Below are positions 42,037 through 51,900 of a stretch of 64,000 bases of DNA, piece by piece. Made by a program: the position numbers and the translations under genes. Every line of letters begins with the position of its first letter. Position 1 is the stretch's first letter. The notes beneath the pieces are model-generated. The model did no database searches and was not told the DNA's origin. It saw nothing but the letters and a program-made list of their open reading frames with translations. Origin of the DNA: Paragorgia papillata (lineage: Eukaryota > Cnidaria > Anthozoa > Scleralcyonacea > Coralliidae); NCBI GenBank assembly GCA_035771165.1, contig JAWNZC010000232.1, positions 2,718,001 through 2,782,000 on the forward strand, written 5' to 3'.

Positions 42037-43536
42037 TTAAAGTGCCCCTAACCTCGAGAGTTTTTATTGTCTTACTTGTTAGAACTTTTAAAATGATAAA
42101 GTAACTTATTTGGAAGATTTTCGCTTTGTTTTGGAGATATTTCATTTTGTTTGATATGCAAATGTCTGGAATTTACGTCACACATGAATAATGACTTATC
42201 AGAGAATGTTATGTATCTTTGCCTTCATCAAATAAAAACACTAAAGTATCAATAACACGTGTGCGTGTTTCTCCCACAACACCAAACTTCTCGATTTTAA
42301 AGGATTTCGTTCGAGAATGAAAGAGCAAACTTCTTCGATAAGTCATTATGCATGTGTGACGTAAATTCCGGACATTTGCATATCAAACAAAATGAAATAT
42401 CTCCAAAACAGAGCGAAAATCTTCCAAAGAAGTTACTTTATCACTTTAATCCTTCTCGTCCGGCCCGATAGTCATCCGCTACCAGTGACGGATCATTTTG
42501 ATCATTTTGTGAACCTGCGAGGTTTTGACCACAATTACCCCCCTAGGGCTTAAAATGATCCTGAATGAACCCTTTATAACGATATGCCATGAAGTATTAC
42601 CTGAGCTCTGGCCTGAATTCCCGGATGTTAAAATCCCGTGAGCAACAATGAGCATCGTGGCATATCGACAAGAAGAAAACGGCTTTTATTTGTCAATATA
42701 TAAGCGAAACCAACGAAAATTTAGGCTCTAACAACTCCGAAAGTAAGTATAAGCATTTGTTTGTTGTAATTATTTCGTAGATTAGCAATAATTTGCTAAA
42801 ATTTGACGAAAACCATCTCGGCCGATAGACAATTATCGAACAAAATTTGCCGAGAGTTGTCGGCTAGTTGTCGGCGACTTGTCGGCGAGTTGTCGGCGTT
42901 GTAATGGCAAACAGGAGTAAATATCACTCAAAATAACTTAAAATCTGAATAGCCGACTTAAAAACGAACTTACAGATGTATTATGGTCGTATGTTCTTGT
43001 ATAATTCTGCTTTAATTTGTAAATTTCAAAATAAGTTGTATGATCGCGCGCGGGCGCACCATGGGGGGTCTCAATGGAAAATCATTAAAAATCAATATAA
43101 TATTTGCTTTTCATTGTATTGCTTTAATTTTTTCAATTTGAATTTGTGAAATGCTGCTTTTCATTTTACATGATCCAAAGTTTGGTGTAAAGTCATTTCT
43201 CGTTAAATATTTAACATTTTGTTGGATTATAATAATATTTTTAATAATAGTAATTAGCATAAATTAGCATAATTTGCAAAATGGGATGTCTGACAAGACC
43301 CGAAAACCTAAAATTTGAATAGTAGAGGTAAAAACGATTCAAATGATATATTGTGGTATTATTTTTGTGTTATTATGCCATGTTAATTAACAAATTGCCA
43401 AGACGACCTGCTGTGACTGGTTTTCGATCTCAAAAACAAAGCGAAAAATCGAAAATCTTCCAAAGAAGTTACTTTATCATTTTAAAAGTTCTTCCAAATA
43501 AGACAATAAAAACTGTCGAGGTTAGGGGCACTTTAA
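42037..43536. mobile_element. TTAA-bounded foldback MITE split by an insertion
   Basis: Left TTAAAGTGCCCCTAACCTCG and right CGAGGTTAGGGGCACTTTAA. The arms share TTTTATTGTCTTA, AATGATAAAGTAACTT and CATTTGCATATCAAAC (the last paired within 42150-42390). The right arm is interrupted by about 1.0 kb (42448-43449) flanked by a repeated 33-bp piece of the arm (42414-42447 and 43450-43482). The insert holds AGTTGTCGGCG repeats (42850-42900) and no gene. Confidence 0.75.
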
Positions 43537-43676
43537 AAAGTATTATAGATAAGTTTTGTGGAACACCACGTAAAATATTTCTTTGCTAAGCTTTCGGCCT
43601 GTTGGCTTAGGCCTTCATCAGAGCATTAACAACAAGCTGTTGGCTCACGTCATTTATAAACTAAGCAACTGATCAA
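43537..43676 (-). mobile_element. Terminal repeat of Penelope-like element 2 (ORF side)
   Basis: Nearly identical, in inverted orientation, to 44478-44605, with GGAACACCACGTAAAATATT, GCTAAGC and TCATTTATAAACTAAGCAA blocks. It contains the minus-strand hammerhead at 43583-43626. Inverted terminal repeats are known for Penelope-like elements. Confidence 0.8.
43583..43626 (-). ncRNA. Hammerhead motif in the terminal repeat (minus)
   Basis: Minus-strand order: TGCT of stem I, CTGATGA, stem II GGCCT/AGGCC, GAAA, a one-pair stem III (A-GC-T), a cleavage-site T, then AGCA closing stem I. The core bases are intact. Stem III is extremely short, as in other Penelope-type hammerheads. Confidence 0.65.
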
Positions 43677-43877
43677 TTAAAGCACGTAAGAATTCAATGG
43701 CGTATCACGTTAATTTTATTAATTAAAAAACTAAATCAAGAATGTTCTCCGAATAGGGCACACCAGGTGCTGTTTAATGGCTGTCGCTTTTGAGAAATAG
43801 TGTGATGTTTTGCAATCTCGACTCGATTCTCCTGTTCTCCGCGTGAAGTATTGCTTGTCGCTGGCTAAGAGTGACGA

Positions 43878-44474
43878 CTATTCCCACTTAACACGATGGT
43901 CATACTTCCAAGCGTGTTTGGCAACAGCAGACTTATCATGTTGGGCTTTTATGCAACATGTCTTGCTCTTTGCAACATCTCGTGCTCTTTCAGGCGAGTT
44001 GAAAGATTCCTTCCCGTTTCCCCGATGTAAACCAAGCCAAGATAAGCTATCCACGTCATCTTTATGTGTGAAAAGTACCTTGAACAATTTGTGTTGGCTA
44101 CTGTGAAATACCTTCATACCAGCACGATTTAGAATCCTCTCAATCTTGTGAGATGCTGGTCCGATGTACGGAAGAGAAAATGAAGGTGGTTCTTGCTGGG
44201 GCTGAGTACTCAGCTCCGGATGTACCGAACGTGTCATAGAAGCTTGAATCATCTTCTCAGGAAAACCACTGTTAGTTAAAACCAACTTCAGGTTATCTAA
44301 TTCATCCTGAAGATGTTCTTCGTCACAAATTGTTCGCGCTCGATGAACGAGAGTTTTGCACTCAGACGATTTGATGCTTGGATGGTGGAATGAAGTGTAG
44401 TTAAGGTATCTGTCAGTGTGTGTTGGTTTTCGATAAACAGTATGACTTAAAGTCCCATCTTTGCTTAGTCCCAT
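43878..44474 (-). pseudogene. Penelope-like element 2, C-terminal RT and GIY-YIG remnant
   Basis: The minus strand reads YRKPTHTDRYLNYTSFHHPS, then LVHRARTICDEEHLQDEL, LVLTNSGFPEKMIQ, YIGPASHKIERIL, FKVLFTHKDDVDSL, and later CCIKAQHDKSAVAKHAW. The GIY-YIG nuclease start is in another frame (LVYIGETGRNLSTRLKEHE, about 43965-44025), so two frameshifts interrupt the nuclease. The catalytic core of RT is absent (5' truncation). Terminal repeats flank it on both sides. Confidence 0.8.
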
Positions 44475-44477
44475 CTA

Positions 44478-44605
44478 TGATCAATTGCTTAGTTTATAAA
44501 TGACATGAGCCAACGGCTTATTGTTATTGCTCTGATGAAGGTCTGAGTCAACAGACCGAAAGCTTAGCAAAGAAACATTTTACGTGGTGTTTCCACAAAT
44601 CTTAT
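44478..44605 (+). mobile_element. Terminal repeat of Penelope-like element 2 (inverted partner)
   Basis: The reverse complement of 43537-43676 with few differences. It continues outward (CTGAAAACTTTCAAAGAATT) into sequence also found at 7372-7400. Confidence 0.8.
44527..44570 (+). ncRNA. Hammerhead motif in the terminal repeat (plus)
   Basis: Stem I is TTGCT with AGCAA. The core CTGATGA is at 44532-44538. Stem II is GGTCT/AGACC. The core GAAA is at 44558-44561, with a one-pair stem III and a cleavage-site T at 44565. Stem II differs from the 43583 copy by a compensated pair (GGTCT/AGACC against GGCCT/AGGCC), which supports selection on pairing. Confidence 0.7.
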
Positions 44606-45362
44606 TATTACATTATCGCCCTGAAAACTTTCAAAGAATTAAACATTCGCAATGCTGCTTTAAATTCTCGGTTGACTGATCAGTGTATTTTATGGAGTAC
44701 TTAATGTATTTTAAATATATCTTATCAAATCATTAATAATGTATAAGGAACTAATTCAAAATAAATGATGTTTAATTAATATTTGTTAATACTGTTAAAA
44801 CATTGATTAATAAAACATCAATATTTTATTAAAATTATAATACAATAGTGACTCAAATTCAGCTTTTTCTGACTTAAGGTGATCTTATCTAACCTTTCCT
44901 ACGACTCTTAAACAAAGCGTTCCTCATTTACATTTAGAATTTGATAACTTACTCGCCTTCAGCTCGCCATTGGAAATGCCCATAAAGATCAGCCGTTCAT
45001 ATTTTAATTACTACATAGAACCCCATGTTTATTATTTATACTTTTAAATGAGGCTTAAGGTTACGTTACACCATAGAAATTTAAGAATACCAAAAAAAAT
45101 ATTTTTTTCGTAATTAGCTGCCTTAAGCGAAATGCTGAAAGGTTTTGAAAAGTTTATTTCGTTAATTAAGCAAAATTCATTAAGATATTTAGCGATGAAA
45201 ATTGCAAGCAGCTCTGTTTTCCCGCGAAATTTAAATGTTCCAAGGCTTGTTTCTTCAGCTTTAAAATTCAGCTAAACTGCCGTATTCAAAGACTATTGTT
45301 GAACACGGGTTTTGGCCGATTTTTTTCAAATTTTCACAATGTATCGGAGACAATAAGAGCTT
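44606..45362. other. No supported gene
   Basis: AT-rich. A strong minus-strand donor (GGCGA|GTAAGTT near 44959) follows short open codons but cannot be tied to a protein. Confidence 0.4.
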
Positions 45363-45515
45363 CAAAAGTGTGTGCGGTAGCTATACGATTTTTTTTTCAT
45401 TTCTGAGTAATCGACTACGATTCATGGTATGCACGCAACTTAACTGAGGTTGCAAAAGAATGCCTTGTATCTCGAAAATAACAAAACAAACCCATAGCTA
45501 CCGCACACACTTTTG
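45363..45515. repeat. Inverted repeat (22-bp arms)
   Basis: CAAAAGTGTGTGCGGTAGCT at the left and its inverse at the right, 110 bp apart; probably a short MITE. 45516-45814 has no feature. Confidence 0.7.
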
Positions 45516-45814
45516 TAGAACAGCAAGTTGAGTTGCAATTAAAACTATTTTTACATGATTTGATTGAAACTGTAGTTCAATCAACAAAAGTCACGCCGCA
45601 AAGCGAATGCGTTTTCAGAATTTTGTTAAAACAAAACAAGTTTAAATACTCTTCAAAATTGTAAATCAACTGTCCAATTCTACAATCATTTTGCTATGAA
45701 CTGTAAAAATTTGAATGTGATTGCTTTTAAACTCAACGCGCAGTTGCACTTTTCCCAAAGCACTACTCCAAGGTGTTACGTAACCTTGATGTAATTTAGG
45801 CGAGGTAAAATGCT

Positions 45815-45936
45815 AGTCAGCGGTCATTATAATATGTGAGGATTATCTGATCAGCGCTCATCAAAGTCTTGTCAGCGTGGTCTGAGCTTGACTGGTTTTG
45901 CGCGCGCTATCTATTTAGTAGATATTTGGTCAGTGG
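45815..45936 (+). repeat. 114-bp tandem repeat, first unit
   Basis: Unit with CAGCGCTCATCAAAGTCTTG and TGAGCTTGACTGGTTTTGCG. The array continues at 47612-47960. The two parts are separated by the 45937-47611 insertion. Confidence 0.85.
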
Positions 45937-46085
45937 CAGGGCTCAAAATAACGTTTCATGTTACGCCGGTCATGGTGACCGGTCAGTTCCAATTGTGACC
46001 TTTCAAAGGCGATTTTTTGACCGGTCAAATTTCACGACGCCTCCCCCCCCTAAAAAAAAATAACCCCCAAAAAAAACAACCCCGC

Positions 46086-46450
46086 AACACAACACAATCA
46101 CAACACAACACAACACAACACAACACAACACAACACAACACAACACAACACAACACAACACAACACAACACAACACAACACAACACAACACAACACAACA
46201 CAACACAACACAACACAACACAACACAACACAACACAACACAACACAACACAACACAACACAACACAACACAACACAACACAACACAACACAATCACAAT
46301 CACAACACAATCACAAACACAACACAACACAACACAACACAACACAACACAACACAACACAACACAACACAACACAACACAACACAACACAACACAACAC
46401 AACACAACACAACACAACACAACACAACACAACACAACACAACACAACAA
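46086..46450. repeat. (AACAC)n microsatellite
   Basis: About 70 copies of a pentamer, with CAATCACA interruptions near 46292-46320, inside the TIR element. It gives artefactual Cys/Val/Leu or His/Asn/Thr/Gln frames. Confidence 0.97.
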
Positions 46451-46566
46451 ACATAGTTCACTTCAATATATATCAGTTAGGAAATTTTGTTTACATATAT
46501 GAATATACATACAATCAAATGCCATTTGCAAAAGGCAACTAAGTACTCTATTGATTCAGTTTGATA

Positions 46567-47274
46567 TTAAAACAACGTTATTTCATAAATGCGAGGATCA
46601 TCGCCCATCATCTTGGCTCTTTCTTGTGAACTTCTGCCTTCCGCCTTCAAATGCAAGTTCATTGCTGCTTTGTGGGGTTCACCGCGAGCGTGATCTACGG
46701 CGTTGCTGAGCTGCGTATTGGTGGAGCCAGTAAACGCCCAAACATAAGAAAAATTTCTCATTCCTTTGATTTTCTCTGCATACGTTTTACACACTGAACA
46801 ACAAAGGCTAGTAACGGAACCTGCTTTGTTGGAGTTAATCATCAACCAATCACTTGCCATGTATTGAGCAAGGTTAGTTGACTTCCAGTTATTGGCAGTT
46901 GAAGCTAACAAGTTTCTTGGTTTCTTGGACGAAGTGTCCTTTGGATTTTCGCTGGCTCTCTTCGTTGAAGGGTTTCTTTCGTTCTCTTTCTGGAAGGAAG
47001 GTTCCTTCTCGTTCACTTTCTTGGCAAAAAACGAAGACAAAGTAGCCTGTTTTGCTGACTTTGATGTACATGGCGCCGACGTAGCGGTAGGTGTCGCGCT
47101 TTCCTCATGTTTTCGTTTCTTTGAGCACTTCTCACATTTGCTAACTAAATAGCTTTCTTCACAGTAACCCGGCGTTATATCAGAACAAGCAATGGCGCAA
47201 ATATTACATATTGGAATATTGCATCCAATACATCGATATTTGATATCTTTCCAATGACAAACGTCGCACTCCAT
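46567..47274 (-). CDS. Zinc-finger protein with PIP box and TTF-like finger
   Basis: Intact 235-codon frame from ATG 47272-47274 (aaaATGGAG) to TAA 46567-46569. Residues 1-50 hold a Cys-rich finger: C3-x2-C6, C15-x2-C18, C23-x2-C26, C30, C38, C47-x2-C50. Residues 76-83 (QATLSSFF, then AKK) match the PCNA-interacting consensus Q-x-x-h-x-x-a-a exactly. A Lys/Ser/Glu-rich linker follows. Residues 137-205 hold ASDWLMIN, C159-x2-C162 and H195-x5-H201 with KGMRNFSYVWAFTGS, resembling the TTF-type finger at the start of ZNF862-like, hAT-derived proteins. The DDE catalytic region is missing. Likely nuclear, DNA-binding and recruited to PCNA; role unknown. It lies inside the TIR element 45937-47611. 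Confidence 0.75.
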   Translation of the reverse strand: MECDVCHWKDIKYRCIGCNIPICNICAIACSDITPGYCEESYLVSKCEKCSKKRKHEESATPTATSAPCTSKSAKQATLSSFFAKKVNEKEPSFQKENERNPSTKRASENPKDTSSKKPRNLLASTANNWKSTNLAQYMASDWLMINSNKAGSVTSLCCSVCKTYAEKIKGMRNFSYVWAFTGSTNTQLSNAVDHARGEPHKAAMNLHLKAEGRSSQERAKMMGDDPRIYEITLF

Positions 47275-47611
47275 TTTAAAGGTATTTGACACAACTACTG
47301 CATATACGGGCCTGCATTCAAGGATGTTTTGACGCGATTGTTTACATTACGATTTTTTGACAGTTTCCCGCCAAAAATGTAAATTCGAATAAAAAGTTCA
47401 ATAACCAAGAAAATTCTCACAAATTAACAAAATATGAAACGGGTCTACAACAGCACAACAACAATATTTTAAGTTCCTTCAAATGGAAGTTAATAAAATT
47501 AATTGCCAGTAATATGACAGGTCAAAATGACCGGCGTTATACAAATTTGACCGGTCACATTAAAATTTTGGCCGGTATTTGACCGGTGACCGGCCGTTAT
47601 TTTGAGCCCTG

Positions 47612-47960
47612 AGTGGTCACTCATTTATAATATGTGGGGATTATCTCAGCGCTCATCAAAGTCTTGTCAGCGTGGTCTGAGCTTGACTGGTTTTGCGCGC
47701 GCTATCTATTTATTACATATGTGGTCAGTGGTCACTCATTCTAATTTGTGGGGATTATCTCAGCGCTCATCAAAGTCTTGTCAGCGTGGTCTGAGCTTGA
47801 CAGGTTTTGCGCGCGCTATCTATTTATTACATATTTGGTCATAGGTCACTCATTATAATTTGTGGGGATTATCTCAGCGCTCATCAAAGTCTTGTCAGCG
47901 TGGTCTGAGCTTGATTGGTTTTGCGCGCTATCTATTTAGTAGCGCTGTGTGGTATGGTAA
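47612..47960 (+). repeat. 114-bp tandem repeat, remaining three units
   Basis: Three units at a 114-bp spacing (GTCTTGTCAG at 47661, 47775 and 47889). The last runs to the CSDE1-like exon. Confidence 0.9.
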
Positions 47961-47966
47961 ATTTAC

Positions 47967-48063
47967 CTCCAATCTCGAGGTCATTCAGGTTTCCTTTGTA
48001 TTGACTATAGTGGAAAAACACTCCAAGCTCTTGGTCAGCACACTCGATAAAACCATATGTTTG
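47967..48063 (-). CDS. CSDE1-like cold-shock-domain exon
   Basis: Minus strand: the acceptor TTTTGTCTGTAG is at 48064 and the donor TTGGAG|GTAAAT at 47967/47966. The 97-nt exon encodes QTYGFIECADQELGVFFHY, then SQYKGNLNDLEIG. YGFI...FFHYSQY.GNL.DL..G is the RNA-binding core of a cold-shock domain and best fits the first domain of CSDE1 (UNR), an RNA-binding translation and mRNA-stability regulator. The frame is intact. Flanking exons were not found: upstream ones may lie beyond the satellite at 48978-60268, and downstream ones were not recognised. A single-exon duplicate cannot be excluded. Confidence 0.65.
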
Positions 48064-48166
48064 CTACAGACAAAAAAAAACAACAATGGCAAATTAGTTA
48101 ACCCATTCTTGCTTAGGATGTCCAGGGGTCTCCTCTTTGATGGGTAAAATCACTAGCCAATGCAAC

Positions 48167-48486
48167 TTACAGTCCAAATGGAAATACCTTCCCACTTCTT
48201 CTTCTGTAGTTCATTGCATATTACTGTATTTCTGTAGCCGCTACCGAAGCCTGAGAAATTTTGTTGTTAAAAACTGTACAAAAATAGTATGATTTAGCTT
48301 TCAATGGCATTTATTCATAATGCAATGGATGTTTATCCCAAATCGATACCAACAGAATATACATCACGAATTGGCGACTTTTATCACTAGACTTTCCTCA
48401 CGCTTCAGTAGCAGCTACAGAAATAGAGTAATACACAACCTACTACAGAAGCGGAAGTGGGAAGGTATTTTCATTTTGACTGTAAA
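48167..48486. mobile_element. Foldback MITE, 320 bp
   Basis: TTACAGTCCAAATGGAAATA and CCTTCCCACTTC at the left are inverted at the right. The arms are about 85 bp and share TATTACTGTATTTCTGTAGC. It lies just upstream of the CSDE1-like exon, probably in its intron. 48487-48977 contains C-rich tracts and no gene. Confidence 0.85.
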
Positions 48487-48977
48487 TGAACCAATTTTTT
48501 AATTTTAATTCGGGCCGTCGAGAGCTGGGGTGGGCCCTGGGTCAAACATTGGAGCCAGGCCCCCCAGTTAAATCAATGTTTTAATACCATCATTATTGAG
48601 TATTCTAAACAACAATCTTTGTATCAGAAATAAAATAACATTTGAAAATTAGTAGTAATATAAGTCCTTGCAACTTGAATTTTTCTTGTCTACTCTTTGC
48701 CAGAAATCTGTAAGTTTTTTACCTCTATTTATATACAGCGATAATAAATTTCTTAAAATGTTACGGGGCCCTATTTCTCCAGGCCTCAGGGTAATTACCC
48801 CACTTACCCCCCCACCCCCCCCCCCCCTTATCGATGCTATTGGTTTTAATAACAGTGCTATTTTTTAAACTGACTACTCACACAAAGTTTTTCAATCAAT
48901 CCAGTTTCCCTTGACCTACAATTAAATATAAAAGAAAGTAATTTATTTCATTTGTTTTTGCTGCATTTTTCATACGC

Positions 48978-51900
48978 ATGGCATATAATGACGAAAGCAC
49001 CGCATATAATGATGAAAGCACTGCATATAATGATGAAAGCACTGCATATAATGACGAAAGCACTGCATATAATGATGAAAGCACCGCATATAATGATGAA
49101 AGCACCGCATATAATGATGAAAGCACTGCAGATAATGATGAAAGCACTGCATATAATGACGAAAGCACCGCATATAATGATGAAAGTACTGCATATAATG
49201 ACGAAAGCACCGCATATAATGTTGAAAGCACTGCAGAAATGATGAAAGCACTGCATATAATGAAGAAAGCACAGCATATAATGATGAAAGCACTGCATAT
49301 AATGATGAAAGCATTGCATATAATGATGAAAGCACTGCATATAATGATGAAAGCACTGCAGATAATGATGAAAGCACTGCATATAATGACGAAAGCACTG
49401 CATATAATGATGAAAGCACTGCATATAATGATGAAAGCACTGCATATAATGACGAAAGCACTGCATATAATGATGAAAGCACTGCATATAATGACGAAAG
49501 CACTGCAGATAATGATGAAAGCACTGCATATAATGACGAAAGCACCGCATATAATGATGAAAGTACTGCATATAATGACGAAAGCACTGCATATAATGAA
49601 GAAAGCACTGCATATAATGATGAAAGCACTGCATATAATGATGAAAGCACTGCATATAATGACGAAAGCACTGCATATAATGATGAAAGCACTGCATATA
49701 ATGATGAAAGCACTGCATATAATGGTGAAAGCACCGCATATAATGATGAAAGCACCGCATATAATGATGAAAGCACTGCATATAATGATGAAAGCACGGG
49801 CATATAATGATGAAAGCACTGCATATAATGATAAAAGCACTGAATATAATGATGAAAGCACCGCATATAATGATGAAAGCACTGCATTTAGTGATGAAAG
49901 CACCGCAATATAATGATGAAAGCACTGCATATAATGACGAAAGCACTGCATATAATGATGAAAGCACTGCATATAATGATGAAAGCACTGCATATAATGA
50001 CGAAAGCACCGCATATAATGATGAAAGCACTGCAGATAATGATGAAAGCACTGCATATAATGAAGAAAGCACTGCATATAATGATGAAAGCAATGCACAT
50101 AATGATGAAAGCACTGCATATAATGACGAAAGCACTGCTATAATGATGAAAGCACTGCATATAATGATGAAAGCACTGCATATAATGATGAAGGCACCGC
50201 ATATAATGATGAAAGCACCGCATATAATGATGAAAGCACTGCATATAATGATTAAAGCAGTGCATATAGTGACGAAAGCAGCGCATATAATGATGGAAGC
50301 ACTGCAGATAATGATGAAAGCACTGCATATAATGACGAAAGCACTGCAGATAATGATGAAAGCACTGCATATAATGAAGAAAGCACTGCATATAATGATG
50401 AAAGCACCGCATATAATGATGAAAGCACAGCATATAATGATGAAAGCACTGCAGATAATGATGAAAGCACTGCATATAATGACGAAAGCACCGCATATAA
50501 TGATGAAAGTACTGCATATAATGACGAAAGCACCGCATATAATGATGAAAGCACTGCAGATAATGATGAAAGCACTGCATATAATGAAGAAAGCACTGCA
50601 TATAATGATGAAAGCACTGCATATAATGACGAAAGCACTGCATATAATGATGAAAGCACTGCATATAATGATGAAAGCACTGCATATAATGGTGAAAGCA
50701 CCGCATATAATGATGTAAGCACCGCATATAATGATGAAAGCACTGCATATAATGATGAAAGCACGGGCATATAATGATGAAAGCACTGCATATAATGATA
50801 AAAGCACTGAATATAATGATGAAAGCACCGCATATAATGATGAAAGCACTGCATATAGTGATGAAAGCACCGCATATAATGATGAAAGCACTGCATATAA
50901 TGACGAAAGCACTGCATATAATGATGAAAGCACTGCATATAATGATGAAAGCACTGCATATATAATGACGAACGCACCGCATATAATGATGAAAGCACTG
51001 CATATAATGACGAAAGCACTGCTATAATGATGAAAGCACTGCATATAATGATGAAAGCACTGCATATAATGATGAAAGCACTGCATATAATGATGAAAGC
51101 ACTGCATATAATGATGAAAGCACTGCATATAATGACGAAAGCACTGCATATAATGATGAAAGCACCGGATGATGAAAGCACTGCATATAATGACGAAAGC
51201 ACCGCATATAATGATGAAAGTACTGCATATAATGACGAAAGCACCGCATATAATGATGAAAGCACTGCATATAATGTTGAAAGCACCGCATATAATGATG
51301 AAAGCACTGCAGATAATGATGAAAGCACTGCATATAATGACGAAAGTAGCGCATATAATGATGAAAGCACTGCAGATAATGATGAAAGCACTGCATATAA
51401 TGATGAAAGCACCGCATATAATGATGAAAGCACAGCATATAATGACGAAAGCACTGCATATAATGATGAAAGCACTGCATATAATGACGAAAGCACTGCA
51501 TATAATGATGAAAGCACTGCAGATAATGATGAAAGCACTGCATATAATGAAGAAAGCACTGCATATAATGATGAAAGCACTGCATATAATGACGAAAGCA
51601 CTGCATATAATGATGAAAGCACTGCATATAATGATGAAAGCACTGCATATAATGGTGAAAGCACCGCATATAATGATGTAAGCACCGCATATAATGATGA
51701 AAGCACTGCATATAATGATGAAAGCACGGGCATATAATGATGAAAGCACTGCATATAATGATAAAAGCACTGAATATAATGATGAAAGCACCGCATATAA
51801 TGATGAAAGCACTGCATATAGTGATGAAAGCACCGCATATAATGATGAAAGCACTGCATATAATGACGAAAGCACTGCATATAATGATGAAAGCACTGCA

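Larger units (their letters stand above)
45937..47611. mobile_element. hAT-like TIR element, 1675 bp, 5-bp target duplication, with gene cargo
   Basis: It begins CAGGGCTCAAAATAACG and ends with the inverse. Subterminal GACCGGTCA words are inverted on both sides. The 5-mer AGTGG flanks it (45932-45936 and 47612-47616), and the undisturbed tandem units (GGTCAGTGGTCACTC at 47720) show the empty site. CAGGG ends and a 5-bp duplication suit the hAT group with short duplications; the assignment is inferred. It carries a 235-codon gene but no transposase. Confidence 0.75.

Noticed and set aside
46003..46502. Cys/Val/Leu- and His/Asn/Thr/Gln-repeat frames
   Set aside because: Translation of an (AACAC)n microsatellite.
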